Assembly: GCA_003223515.1 (NCBI GenBank)
Contig: QHVI01000033.1
Location: 1-49,900 of the forward strand
From: Candidatus Angelobacter sp. Gp1-AA117
GTDB lineage: Bacteria > Acidobacteriota > Terriglobia > Terriglobales > Acidobacteriaceae
Length of the DNA: 49,900 nt
Direction: 5' to 3'
Made by a program: the position numbers and the translations under genes. Below, one piece after another: positions 33,086 through 44,527 of the stretch (position 1 is the stretch's first letter; the number at the start of each line of letters is the position of its first letter). Under the pieces are notes generated by a model, which did not search any database, had not been told where the DNA came from, and saw only the letters and a program-made list of their open reading frames with translations.

Positions 33086-34084
33086 CTGATTCAATTCCGC
33101 AATCCGTTTTTGCAGCACTGCGCTATAGGCTTCGATTTTATCCGGTGAGTACCCTCCGGCTCTGAACGCATCGTGAATCTGCTCCGGAGTAAGCTGGGCG
33201 AGAAGTGAACCGATCCACTTCGCATCCTGGCGTGGAATATGCTTTCCCACCCATCGAATACGAATTTCATGAGAGTAATAAGGGAAAGCGAATACATACA
33301 ACAGTGGCGGCAGGTGCGGGTAATCGAAATCCACGTATGTGGGGGTGATCTTGGATATGAACTTCTGTTTGCGGTACTCCTTCAGATTGTTTTTCGAGGG
33401 AGCATCACGATAACGTCTTCCGGGCGTGCCAAAAGAAGATCCTACGTCGGTCACTTCATAGAATTGCTCTCTGGACGATTCGTCCTCATAGATGGCATTG
33501 TTATCGTCTTTCAGGTCCCAATTGCTGATAAGGGCCATCATCACTCTCAGGCCATTAAACTCCCGCGTATCTAGAAAGCGGTTCTGCCGCCAATTCCACG
33601 TGCCGGCTTTTTTTTCATGCTTCGGATGGCGCTGCAGCCTTACACTTTTCACGTGTCCGGGTGCGGTCACGAACTCCTGGCCGCGGGTGAGATGACCGGG
33701 CAGGTTGGTCACAGTCATTTCCGGAAGGTAATAATTTTCGTTGGTAAAATAGCCCACGGCCCATAGCAGGCGCGTCGCTACCGGTTCCGGCTGCGCTTCA
33801 GCGCCCATCTTGGCCCGCCATGTCTTGCCGTTTTCATCTTCAACATCAAGTTTGGGACTATGGGCGTGCTTATCCTCTTTGATGAACTTAAAGGTTCCAT
33901 GCGGCTCGTCCTTCTTGCTGCCAGGACCATAGAACAGGTCTTTTGACTTGATGTCACCAGGGTCTTCCCAGATGATGGCGGACCCGGCTGTCTGCCGGGC
34001 GCCCTTTTTATCTTGAGCAGGAAGCTGGATTGAGACGAGAAAAACGACTAGCAGGATTGCCGGCAGGCTCGGGCAACGTCGCAT
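33080..34084 (-). CDS. exported protein with atypical-kinase-like motifs
   Basis: A 334-residue protein with a signal peptide (residues 1-23, LLVVFLVSIQLPAQ). The mature part carries a motif order that fits a protein/lipid-kinase-like fold. A Gly-containing strand FYGPGSKKDEPHGTFKF is followed by a candidate strand-3 Lys92 (WRAKMG), Glu100 in the next helix (PEPVATRLLWAVGYF), a catalytic-loop-like N-W-D190-L-K192-D-D-N195 and a metal-site D213-V-G followed by SSFG. This resembles the D..N and DNG..FG elements of Fam20-like kinases more than HipA. The helical C-terminus is typical of the same unknown acidobacterial family. Kinase activity is only an inference. The start is ATG 34084; it is divergent from the PLD gene. 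Confidence 0.75.
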   Translation of the reverse strand: MRRCPSLPAILLVVFLVSIQLPAQDKKGARQTAGSAIIWEDPGDIKSKDLFYGPGSKKDEPHGTFKFIKEDKHAHSPKLDVEDENGKTWRAKMGAEAQPEPVATRLLWAVGYFTNENYYLPEMTVTNLPGHLTRGQEFVTAPGHVKSVRLQRHPKHEKKAGTWNWRQNRFLDTREFNGLRVMMALISNWDLKDDNNAIYEDESSREQFYEVTDVGSSFGTPGRRYRDAPSKNNLKEYRKQKFISKITPTYVDFDYPHLPPLLYVFAFPYYSHEIRIRWVGKHIPRQDAKWIGSLLAQLTPEQIHDAFRAGGYSPDKIEAYSAVLQKRIAELNQL

Positions 34085-34199
34085 GGTTAGGGTCTCCGGA
34101 GGCGGCCACGGATGCTCTGCCGCAGTTTGCTATATTGTACCCGCGCATGAAGATAGCAACCGTGCCGCATCTAAGAACTGTCTGCGCAAAGGAGCGGGA

Positions 34200-35297
34200 T
34201 TGAAACTTATCATCCAGCCGGGCGACGGTACGGCACCCCTGATCAAGGCCATCAAAAAAGCCAGGAAAAGTGTTGAGATCGTCATCTTCCGGTTCAATCA
34301 GGTCGAACTCGAGAAGGCGCTGATCGATGCCGTGGAGCGCGGTGTCTTCGTCCATGCCTTGATAGCCTTTACCAACCGTGGCGGGGAAGAAACCTTGCGC
34401 AAGCTGGAGATGCGTTTCCTGGCCAAAGGCATTACCGTGGCCCGTACCGCCGATGACTTAGTTCGCTATCACGGCAAAATGATGCTGATCGACCGCAAGG
34501 AGTTGTTTGTTCTTGCCTATAACTTCACTCACCTCGACATGGACCGCAGCCGCAGTTTTGGCATTGCCACCAAAAACCGCGACCTGGTGCAGGAAGCCGG
34601 CAAACTCTTCGATTGTGATACCAAGCGCCAGCCCTATAAAGCCGGGTGCGCCAAGTTTATTGTGAGCCCGGTCAATGCGCGGCAGCAGCTCACAGCTTTC
34701 CTGAAGGGGGCGAAGCAGGAACTGATGATTTATGACGTAAAGGTCAGCGACCGGGCGATCCTGCGGGTGCTGGAGGAGCGTTACCGGGCCGGTGTCAGGA
34801 TTCGGGTGATCGGCGAGATAGCGCGCACCAAGGAACTGGCAGTGCGCCGCCTGCAGGGCATGCGATTGCACGCCAGGGTGATTGTCCGTGACTGTAAGAC
34901 TGCCTTTCTCGGAAGCCAGAGCCTGCGCAAGCTGGAACTGGAATCGCGCCGCGAAGTAGGCATCATTGTGGGAGGGGCGAAGGTGGTGAATGCGATCGGC
35001 GGTATTTTTGAGGAAGATTGGAAGCATTCTGCTCCGGTCAAAGCCGGCCGCAAACAGGCTGAAACCCAAGCAAGAGAGCGTGTCGCCAGAAAGATGGTCA
35101 AAGCGGCAAAGAAGAAAATGCCGGTTGCACCGGTGGTGAAGCAGGTAGTTACAGCTCTCAAGAAGCAGGCCAACCTTCCTGTAGACCATAAGCACGTAAA
35201 GAAAGCCGTGGAAACCGAGGTCAGAGCCGCGCTCAACAAAGCAGTGAAAAAAGCCGCCATGAAGGTAGTTCATGAAGGCGGGGAAGAAGTGCACTGA
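34200..35297 (+). CDS. phospholipase D-like protein with Lys-rich tail
   Basis: A 365-residue protein with two PLD-like halves. The first catalytic motif is complete: YHGKMMLIDRKELFVLAYNF (H-x-K-x4-D). The second reads LHARVIVRDCKTAFLGSQSL, with Arg in place of Lys, so it is degenerate. The last ~110 residues (from about 260) are Lys/Ala/Val-rich and helix-prone, with repeated AAKK-like blocks, and may bind nucleic acid or membranes. No signal peptide is visible. The start was set at TTG 34200, preceded by AAAGGAG; an open frame back to 34083 lacks family resemblance. Cardiolipin synthesis or phosphodiester hydrolysis is possible. Confidence 0.8.
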   Translation: MKLIIQPGDGTAPLIKAIKKARKSVEIVIFRFNQVELEKALIDAVERGVFVHALIAFTNRGGEETLRKLEMRFLAKGITVARTADDLVRYHGKMMLIDRKELFVLAYNFTHLDMDRSRSFGIATKNRDLVQEAGKLFDCDTKRQPYKAGCAKFIVSPVNARQQLTAFLKGAKQELMIYDVKVSDRAILRVLEERYRAGVRIRVIGEIARTKELAVRRLQGMRLHARVIVRDCKTAFLGSQSLRKLELESRREVGIIVGGAKVVNAIGGIFEEDWKHSAPVKAGRKQAETQARERVARKMVKAAKKKMPVAPVVKQVVTALKKQANLPVDHKHVKKAVETEVRAALNKAVKKAAMKVVHEGGEEVH

Positions 35298-35376
35298 ATA
35301 AGGCCACCACTTCTTTTTGCCAGTATGCAAGTCCGGAAATGGAGCGGATTTGATGCTCAGAACTGTTGCAGCTTCG

Positions 35377-35404
35377 TTGACACTCTCTCTAACTGAATGA
35401 TAAC
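35377..35404 (+). promoter_or_regulatory. predicted promoter of the ATP synthase operon
   Basis: A perfect TTGACA (35377-35382) is followed after 16 bp by GATAAC (35399-35404), a 4/6 match to the -10 box. The spacer and the region after it carry a 7-bp inverted repeat (ACTCTCT ... AGAGAGT, 35382-35412). The first ATP synthase gene starts about 45 bp downstream. Confidence 0.5.
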
Positions 35405-35455
35405 TTAGAGAGTTTGCTGGTCGCTTGCATATCTGCCCTATTCACTTACAGCTCA

Positions 35456-35917
35456 ATGGATACGACACTCAGACAATTAGGCGAATTACTGCTCTCCTCC
35501 GTTCCTACCATTATTCTTTTGCTTATTGTCTGGGCCGCTTACCGTCTTATCGTCCATAAAAAGCTGGAGCAGGTGCTGGCCCAACGCCATAGCCTGACTG
35601 AGGGCGCTATCCAGAAAGCCCAGCAGGAGATTGCAGCGGCAGAAGCGCGCACCAGCGAGTACGAGCAGCGGCTGCGTGATGCCCGCTCTATTGTTTATAA
35701 AGCTCAGGAGGCCCGCCGCCAGCAGATCATGGAAAAACATACTGCGGCGCTGGGGCGGGCGCGTGCCCAGGCTGAAGAGATGCTCAAGCAATCGCGGGCT
35801 GCACTCGAAAAAGATATAGCTGCCGCCAAGCTGATGTTGCACCAGCAGGCCGACTCCCTGGCGAAGGAAATCATTGATTCCATTCTCAAACCCGCTGTGG
35901 CCGTGGGAGGCAGGTAA
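35456..35917 (+). CDS. atpF: ATP synthase F0 subunit b (first, shorter copy)
   Basis: The stalk subunit b has one TM helix (residues about 10-27, SSVPTIILLLIVWAAYRLIV) followed by a long Ala/Glu/Gln-rich coiled coil. It is 153 residues, the normal length of b or b'. The start is ATG 35456 (MDTTLRQLG). It precedes a second, longer b-type gene by 4 bp, so the peripheral stalk is probably a b/b' heterodimer, as in phototrophs and other Acidobacteriota. It opens the operon. The a and c subunit genes (atpB, atpE) are not here. Confidence 0.87.
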   Translation: MDTTLRQLGELLLSSVPTIILLLIVWAAYRLIVHKKLEQVLAQRHSLTEGAIQKAQQEIAAAEARTSEYEQRLRDARSIVYKAQEARRQQIMEKHTAALGRARAQAEEMLKQSRAALEKDIAAAKLMLHQQADSLAKEIIDSILKPAVAVGGR

Positions 35918-35921
35918 CACC

Positions 35922-36671
35922 ATGCTGTCCCGCCTGACCAAACTGTTTCCTGTGGCTGTGCTGGCCTTTGTCCTGGTATTTCCTGCCAGCCTCGTTTCTG
36001 CCCAGGAGCCGACTGCCCCTAAGAGTGAAAACAGCGCCGGCGCCGTGACCCAGGAGCAGCCAGCACATGCTTCCGACGAGGGTGGAGGCCGTGAAGGCAA
36101 AGAGGGCAAAGAAGAGAGTAAGGAAGAAGATAAAACCGCAGCGTTTCGCCATTCTGCGGCCGTGAAGGGAATTGCCCGCATTACCGGCCTGGATGAAAGC
36201 ACGGCCTACTGGTTGAGCGTTGTCCTGAATTTCCTGATCGTCTTCATCCTTCTGTGGTTCATGATGAAGAAGACCCTGCCGGGCATCTTCAGAAATCGCA
36301 CCGGGACCATCCAGAAACGCATGGAAGAAGCGCGGAAGACGAGTGAGGACGCGCGCCGCCGGCTTTCCGATGTAGAAGGCCGTCTTTCCCGTCTTGACGC
36401 TGAGATTGCCCAGATGCGCAGCGAAGCCGAAACGGCAGCCAAGACCGAAGAAGAGCGCATGATGGCAGCGGCTGAGGAAGAGCGCCGCCGGATCGTGCAA
36501 TCGGCAGAGCAGGAAATTGCCATGGCCGCCAATGCTGCCCGCCGCGAACTTAAGGCGTACGCCGCAGATCTCGCGGTCGATCTTGCAGAGAAGAACATCC
36601 GGGTAAACCAGACTGCCGACCAGGTGCTGGTGCGCGAATTCACCACCCAACTGGGAAAGGACGGTAAGTGA
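35922..36671 (+). CDS. atpF: ATP synthase F0 subunit b (second copy, with signal peptide and acidic linker)
   Basis: A 249-residue b-type subunit. It begins with a hydrophobic signal-like segment (LFPVAVLAFVLVFPASLVSA, residues 7-27). A ~50-residue Glu/Gly/Lys-rich linker follows (EGGGREGKEGKEESKEED), then the TM helix YWLSVVLNFLIVFILLWFMM (about 100-118) and the stalk coiled coil with RMEEARKTSEDARRRLSDVE. The N-terminal addition is outside the usual b architecture and would lie in the periplasm if the first segment is cleaved or spans the membrane. The start at ATG 35922 follows GGGAGG. It overlaps atpH at TGATG. Confidence 0.87.
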   Translation: MLSRLTKLFPVAVLAFVLVFPASLVSAQEPTAPKSENSAGAVTQEQPAHASDEGGGREGKEGKEESKEEDKTAAFRHSAAVKGIARITGLDESTAYWLSVVLNFLIVFILLWFMMKKTLPGIFRNRTGTIQKRMEEARKTSEDARRRLSDVEGRLSRLDAEIAQMRSEAETAAKTEEERMMAAAEEERRRIVQSAEQEIAMAANAARRELKAYAADLAVDLAEKNIRVNQTADQVLVREFTTQLGKDGK

Positions 36672-37207
36672 TGGCTGTTGCCAGCCGCTACGCCCGTGCC
36701 TTTGCCGAGGTGGTAATGGACCGCCGCATCGATCCGAATACGGCTATTCAGGAATTGGAAACCATGGCTGAACTGATGAAGTCCAGCCCGGAGCTGCGCA
36801 ACGTGCTGCAGAACCCGGCGGTGCCTCATTCGCAGAAGCTGAAGCTGCTGGATGCCCTGATTGCCCGTATTGGCGGCTCAAAGATATTGCGCAACTTCAT
36901 TGCTGTGCTGATCGACCACCATCGCGCCGGGCAGCTTCATGAAGTTGCCGAACAGTTCAAGCATGAGTTGAATCAGCGGCTGGGAATCGCCGAGGCTCAG
37001 GTCCGCTCGGCCCGTGAACTTATGCCAGAAGAAAAACAGCAGCTCGAAAAGCAGATGACTGCAATCACCAGCAAAGTAGTGCGCGCAACGTATACGCGCG
37101 ATGCCCGACTGCTGGGCGGGGTGATCGTGCGCATCGGCAGCACCATCTATGACGGCTCGGTGCGCGGACAGTTACAGAGAATCAAGCAGCAGATAGTCTC
37201 AGCATGA
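36671..37207 (+). CDS. atpH: ATP synthase F1 delta subunit
   Basis: AtpH links the peripheral stalk to the F1 head. The 178-residue protein opens with AVASRYARAFAEVVMD. It carries the helical OSCP domain (PELRNVLQNPAVPHSQKLKLLD; LRNFIAVLIDHHRAGQLHEV) and ends with the typical DARLLGGVIVRIGSTIYDGSVRGQLQRIK. The start ATG 36671 shares a base with the stop of the upstream b gene (TGATG). It is separated from atpA by 158 bp of repeat sequence. Confidence 0.93.
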   Translation: MAVASRYARAFAEVVMDRRIDPNTAIQELETMAELMKSSPELRNVLQNPAVPHSQKLKLLDALIARIGGSKILRNFIAVLIDHHRAGQLHEVAEQFKHELNQRLGIAEAQVRSARELMPEEKQQLEKQMTAITSKVVRATYTRDARLLGGVIVRIGSTIYDGSVRGQLQRIKQQIVSA

Positions 37208-37212
37208 ACATA

Positions 37213-38910
<1,698 letters not shown>

Positions 38911-38926
38911 CTGGAGGCCGGCAACT

Positions 38927-39961
38927 ATGGCAAACCTTCTCGATATCCGGCGGCGCATCCGCAGCGTGAAAAACACGCGGCAGATCACCAAGGCCATGCA
39001 GATGGTCTCGGCAGCCAAGCTGCGCCGCGCGCAGGAACGTGCCCTGGCGGCGCGTCCGTATGCGCAGATGCTCACCAGCGTGCTGAAGTCGCTGGTATCA
39101 CGCGCCGAGATTTACGATCCCAATACCGGAGAAGCCCGGCATCCGCTGCTGATCCGGCGTGAGGAGAACAACATCACGCTGATCGTGGTTTCCGGCGAGA
39201 AGGGGCTCGCGGGCGCATTTAACGCCAACATCCTGAAGGCGGCTTGGAGTTTCATCGCTTCCAAGCCAGGCAAGAACATTGACATTATTGCCGTCGGACG
39301 CAAAGCGCGCGAGTACTTCCGCCGCCGTTATCCCTCAGGGAAGCAGGGAGAAGAGCGTCGCGGGCAGATTCAGGTTGTGGCCGAATATGTTGGGTTGCTG
39401 AATCGCGTGCAGCCCGCCAGTGCGCGTGAGATTGGCCAGTTTGTGGTTGACAGCTATTCCAACGGCGAGACGGACGCTGTTTACCTGCTCTACAACGAAT
39501 TCAAATCAGTGATTTCGCAGCGGCTGGTGGTGGATCACATCCTGCCTGTGGGCAGAATTGGCCATGAAATCCACGAGGTCACGGAAGAGTTGAGCGAGGA
39601 GCAGCGCAAGCATCACATCGAGGCTGCCAAACATACCGGTGTAGGTGTGCGTCCGGCAGACACCAGGGAGATGGACCAGCGGGCTGCAACCTTTGGCGCT
39701 GCGCGCGTGGATTACATCTACGAAGAAGATCCGGCAGAGTTGTTTGCCCGGTTGCTGCCCAGATATGTGGGAGTTCAGCTCTACCGCGCCATGCTGGAAT
39801 CAGAGGCCGCCGAGCACGCTGCGCGCATGACTGCCATGGATTCGGCGACGAACAATGCCGCCGACATGATCGATGCGCTCACGCTGGCCATGAACCGGGC
39901 GCGCCAGGCAAAGATTACGCGCGAGATCATCGAGATCGTAAGCGGCGCTGCCGCGCTGTAA
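38927..39961 (+). CDS. atpG: ATP synthase F1 gamma subunit
   Basis: The rotary shaft subunit begins MANLLDIRRRIRSVKNTRQITKAM with the long N-terminal coiled-coil helix and ends with the C-terminal helix TDAA-like text NNAADMIDALTLAMNRARQAKITREI. At 344 residues it is about 50 longer than the usual 290. The extra length is mainly an insertion at about 215-265 (EELSEEQRKHHIEAAKHTGV to AATFGAARVDY). The start was moved to ATG 38927, which has GGAGG upstream and starts the family N-terminus. A 229-bp repeat-bearing gap separates it from atpD. Confidence 0.94.
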   Translation: MANLLDIRRRIRSVKNTRQITKAMQMVSAAKLRRAQERALAARPYAQMLTSVLKSLVSRAEIYDPNTGEARHPLLIRREENNITLIVVSGEKGLAGAFNANILKAAWSFIASKPGKNIDIIAVGRKAREYFRRRYPSGKQGEERRGQIQVVAEYVGLLNRVQPASAREIGQFVVDSYSNGETDAVYLLYNEFKSVISQRLVVDHILPVGRIGHEIHEVTEELSEEQRKHHIEAAKHTGVGVRPADTREMDQRAATFGAARVDYIYEEDPAELFARLLPRYVGVQLYRAMLESEAAEHAARMTAMDSATNNAADMIDALTLAMNRARQAKITREIIEIVSGAAAL

Positions 39962-40004
39962 GGTGAAACAGAGTTTTTAGAGCTATCACAGGCGAGACAG
40001 GTAA

Positions 40005-41639
<1,635 letters not shown>

Positions 41640-41644
41640 CATAA

Positions 41645-42073
41645 ATGGCAGATACCATCCAACTCGAAATCGTCACTCCGGAGCGGCTGGTGGTGAACAC
41701 CCAGGCCGAGGAGATCCAGATACCCGGCAAGACGGGGTATCTGGGCGTCCTTCCGGGCCACGCGCCTCTCATTACCGAACTTGCCGTAGGCGAGATTTCC
41801 TACCGTACCGGCAGTGACACCAGGCGGCTTGCAGTTGCCTGGGGATTTGCGGAAGTCCTGCCGCACAAGGTGACGATACTGGCAGAGACGGCAGAAAAGG
41901 CCGAGGACATTGACGTGGCCCGCGCGCGCGCCGCCCGGCAGCGCGCCGAAGAAGAGCTGCGGAAGGCCGGTACAGGTGGCGATCCGGAAGCCCAGGCCGC
42001 CCTGCAACGCGCCACTGCCCGTATAGAAGTAGCTTCCAAGCTGAATGGACAATTGGCGAACTTCACGCCGTAG
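41645..42073 (+). CDS. atpC: ATP synthase F1 epsilon subunit
   Basis: The regulatory epsilon subunit has 142 residues. Its beta-sandwich N-terminal domain is ADTIQLEIVTPERLVV... with GKTGYLGVLPGHAPLITEL (the GxxGxxGxLPGHAPL motif). The C-terminal helical hairpin ARARAARQRAEEELRKA is Ala/Arg/Glu-rich. It starts 5 bp after atpD and is the last gene of the operon; no clear terminator follows. Confidence 0.94.
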   Translation: MADTIQLEIVTPERLVVNTQAEEIQIPGKTGYLGVLPGHAPLITELAVGEISYRTGSDTRRLAVAWGFAEVLPHKVTILAETAEKAEDIDVARARAARQRAEEELRKAGTGGDPEAQAALQRATARIEVASKLNGQLANFTP

Positions 42074-42100
42074 CAGTCAGCCATTTGAATTTTGGTGCTT

Positions 42101-42238
42101 ATGAAGAAGCATGACTCAATAGACGATGCATTTGCTGGAATGGCCACAGATGCCAATTATCAGCAACTCACGGAGCAAATATCCACTGAATTTGGAAATA
42201 GCGATTTGCATGCCTTGCATCAAATGGAAGAGAAATAG
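42101..42238 (+). CDS. possible small protein, 45 aa
   Basis: ATG 42101 to TAG 42238 encodes a 45-residue, acidic, soluble frame (MKKHDSIDDAFAGMATDANY...LHALHQMEEK). It lies 28 bp after atpC and convergent with the DUF72 gene. The codon pattern looks plausible and a run of Asn/Gln/Glu suggests a small regulatory or antitoxin-like fragment, but no ribosome-binding site is seen and no partner follows. It could be noise. Confidence 0.3.
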   Translation: MKKHDSIDDAFAGMATDANYQQLTEQISTEFGNSDLHALHQMEEK

Positions 42239-42277
42239 CTGCGCTGCTGAGACTGTGCCCAGTGCTGGTAGCTTTCT

Positions 42278-43030
42278 TTAGGCCGCACGCGCAGATTGTC
42301 CCAGCACCATCCGCTGCAATGTAATTGCATTATGCGCCGCATACCCGGCCTGGTCGTTGTCGAAATAGACATAAACTGCTTTGAGCTTTTTTGCCTGCTC
42401 TTCAATCCACTTGGCCCACTCGCCTAGCCGCTCATCGCTGTAGCTGCCCTGGTATTTCCCGGCAGCGGGGCCGTGCAGGCGCACGTATGTCCAGTCGGCG
42501 GTGATGTGGAGTGGCGTGTGGTAGCCTGCCAGTTCGTAAATGCAGAAGGCTGCCTTGTACCGTTCCAGAGTGCGGTTGATCTCCGGCGTGAGCCATGTGA
42601 GTTCGCGGAATTCGAAAGTGTAGCAGTGCTCCGGAGGCAGAATTTCCAGCAGTTTTTCCAGTCGCTCGGCGTTGATCCTCCATTTGGGCGGCAGTTGAAA
42701 CAAGATCGGCCCTAATTTTCTGCCCAAATTTTCGGCGCGGGGCAGCAGGTTCTCCAGCGCATTCTCCGGGTCTTTCAACTTTTTGTTATGGGTAATGAAG
42801 CGGCTGGCCTTTACGGCATAAACGAAGTTCTCCGGAACAGAGTCTCTCCAGCATTCGAAGGCAGCCACCGTCGGCAGGCGGTAGAAGCTGTTGTTCAGTT
42901 CGACGGTATCGAAATGCCGGATGTAATACTCCAGCATCTTCGCTGCTGAAGTCTTCGGCGGATAGAAAGTTCCCACCCAGTGCTTGTAATGGTACCCGGA
43001 GGTGCCGATGCGGATGTCGCAGGTCATCAC
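42278..43030 (-). CDS. DUF72-domain protein (YecE-like)
   Basis: A 250-residue DUF72 protein, a TIM-barrel-like family of unknown function. The signature IGTSGYHYKHWVGTFYPPKTSAAKMLEYYIRHFDTVELNNSFYRLP spans residues 6-52. VKASRFITHNKKLKD, LGPILFQLPPKWRIN and the late VYVYFDNDQAGYAAHNAI are also diagnostic. The start is the first of two ATGs (43028-43030). It is the last gene of a leftward group that begins at 47542; an inverted repeat array separates it from the BNR gene. Confidence 0.9.
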   Translation of the reverse strand: MMTCDIRIGTSGYHYKHWVGTFYPPKTSAAKMLEYYIRHFDTVELNNSFYRLPTVAAFECWRDSVPENFVYAVKASRFITHNKKLKDPENALENLLPRAENLGRKLGPILFQLPPKWRINAERLEKLLEILPPEHCYTFEFRELTWLTPEINRTLERYKAAFCIYELAGYHTPLHITADWTYVRLHGPAAGKYQGSYSDERLGEWAKWIEEQAKKLKAVYVYFDNDQAGYAAHNAITLQRMVLGQSARAA

Positions 43031-43090
43031 ACAGTGCGATGATGTTGTTCATTGCGGTGTTGCCGGAGGAAGGACCTCGATGCCAAGGGG

Positions 43091-43201
43091 AATTTGGTAA
43101 ATGGGGAATTTGGTAAGTGGGTAATTGAAGACCAAAAATGCCGCTGCAGCCGCAGCCTTTCATTTATTCAATTACCAAATCACCCATTTACCAAATCAAT
43201 T
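43091..43201. repeat. inverted pair of GGTAAATGGG arrays with 39-bp core
   Basis: The left arm (43091-43128) reads AATTTGGTAAATGGGGAATT, TGGTAAGTGGGTAATTGA. The right arm (43168-43201) is its reverse complement (TTCAATTACCAAATCACCCA, TTTACCAAATC). The core 43129-43167 contains only GCTGCAGCCGCAGCC-type text. On the minus strand the right arm starts at the stop codon of the BNR-repeat gene (AAT-TGA-TTTGG), so stop and array overlap. Confidence 0.7.
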
Positions 43202-44515
43202 AAAGTCCGCCACTCCCACCCGCACCGCCGTTCTTGTTCGTTTCTCCCGCTCGGTTTGGGCTGGCGCCTGAGTCTGGTGCGCCCAGGCGGCAAAGACTTT
43301 GTTGCCATACGCGGCTATGCCCAGATAATCGCCCAGGAAATCTCCTTCGGCTGCGAAGGATTCATCATCCAAGCTGTAATTCTGAAAAGTTTTGCCGCCG
43401 TCAATAGAACGTGCCAGTGTGACTGTTGTCTGCTTGTTGTCGCCGCGACGATCGTAGAAGACCAGGTTGACTGCGCCGCTCACCGGATCGACTGCCATCC
43501 ATTGAAAAAACTGATCGGCGCCGTTATGAACAATGTCGTTATTCACTCGCACCGGCTTACCCCAGGTCTGGCCATGATCGCTGGACGAGGAGACAAATAC
43601 ATCCACGTCTCCATTGCTGTAGTCGCTCCAGGCTACGTAGAGGTCCCCATTGCGCGGATCAATGCCAAGCTGTGGGAATCCATTGGAGCGGGAAACGCCG
43701 GTCAACTGGAAAAAACCCGGTCCGGTTTCAAGAATGCGCCGTTCTTTGCTGAATGAAACACCGCCATCTTTGGAGACGGCCATCATGATTCCGTCTTTAT
43801 CATCCCAGATGGCGTAGAGGGTACCGTCCGGTCCGACGATTCCGTAGAAGCCTTCAAGAGCGCCGTTGTCATCACGCGGCAGGCCGGAAGCACTGCTGAG
43901 CTTGATAGGCTTCGACCAGGAGACGCCATCATCGGTGGATCGGGAGAACAGCAACTCAGTGGTTGAAAGCGTGAACTGCGTCCAGCCGATGTAGAGATCA
44001 CCGGCATGCGGCCCGGAAGTAGCGGCCACGATCGAAGGTTTGTCTTCAAAGGGAATGCCGGCAGTGGAATCGTGAGCGATGACAGTAGATGGATGAGATT
44101 CCCAGGTGCGTCCACCATCGGGAGATCGCCGCACAAAGATGCCGTTGCGGGTGGCGCCATGTGCCCAGTACTGGCTGGTGCCGAGTTTGTCGAAAGCGAT
44201 GTAGCAGAGCAGAGCGTGACCAGCCGCATCATAGGCAAGGGAGACGTCTCCGGAAACGCGGTAATCCTTAGGCGCAGTGCCTTCCGCAACAATCCATGTC
44301 AGGCCGCCATCGGTGGAATAAGCGGCGCTGGCATTCACCTGCCAGACAACGGTGACCTGTTGCAGGTTCTTGGGATTCACCGCAATGGCCGGCTCGTTGA
44401 AGTATCCCGGCTTGGAGTTGATAGTGCTGACATGCAGTTTCGGCGCAGGCGGAAGTTGCTGCGCGAATGCGCCAACGGTTATGAATACGCAGAGAATACC
44501 GGCACGCAGATTCAT
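43196..44515 (-). CDS. exported BNR/Asp-box repeat protein (sialidase-like propeller)
   Basis: A 439-residue protein with a signal peptide (residues 1-19, LRAGILCVFITVGAFAQ). The mature protein has at least five Asp-box repeats, S-x-D-G-G-x-T/S-W: SPDGGRTW, STDDGVSW, SKDGGVSF, SSDHGQTW, SIDGGKTF. This predicts a six-bladed beta-propeller as in sialidases, but the catalytic Arg triad and Tyr/Glu pair cannot be verified, so enzyme activity is not claimed. Its stop codon TGA overlaps the GGTAAATGGG array. It lies 12 bp after gluQ. Confidence 0.82.
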   Translation of the reverse strand: MNLRAGILCVFITVGAFAQQLPPAPKLHVSTINSKPGYFNEPAIAVNPKNLQQVTVVWQVNASAAYSTDGGLTWIVAEGTAPKDYRVSGDVSLAYDAAGHALLCYIAFDKLGTSQYWAHGATRNGIFVRRSPDGGRTWESHPSTVIAHDSTAGIPFEDKPSIVAATSGPHAGDLYIGWTQFTLSTTELLFSRSTDDGVSWSKPIKLSSASGLPRDDNGALEGFYGIVGPDGTLYAIWDDKDGIMMAVSKDGGVSFSKERRILETGPGFFQLTGVSRSNGFPQLGIDPRNGDLYVAWSDYSNGDVDVFVSSSSDHGQTWGKPVRVNNDIVHNGADQFFQWMAVDPVSGAVNLVFYDRRGDNKQTTVTLARSIDGGKTFQNYSLDDESFAAEGDFLGDYLGIAAYGNKVFAAWAHQTQAPAQTEREKRTRTAVRVGVADFN

Positions 44516-44527
44516 AAGACCAACATT

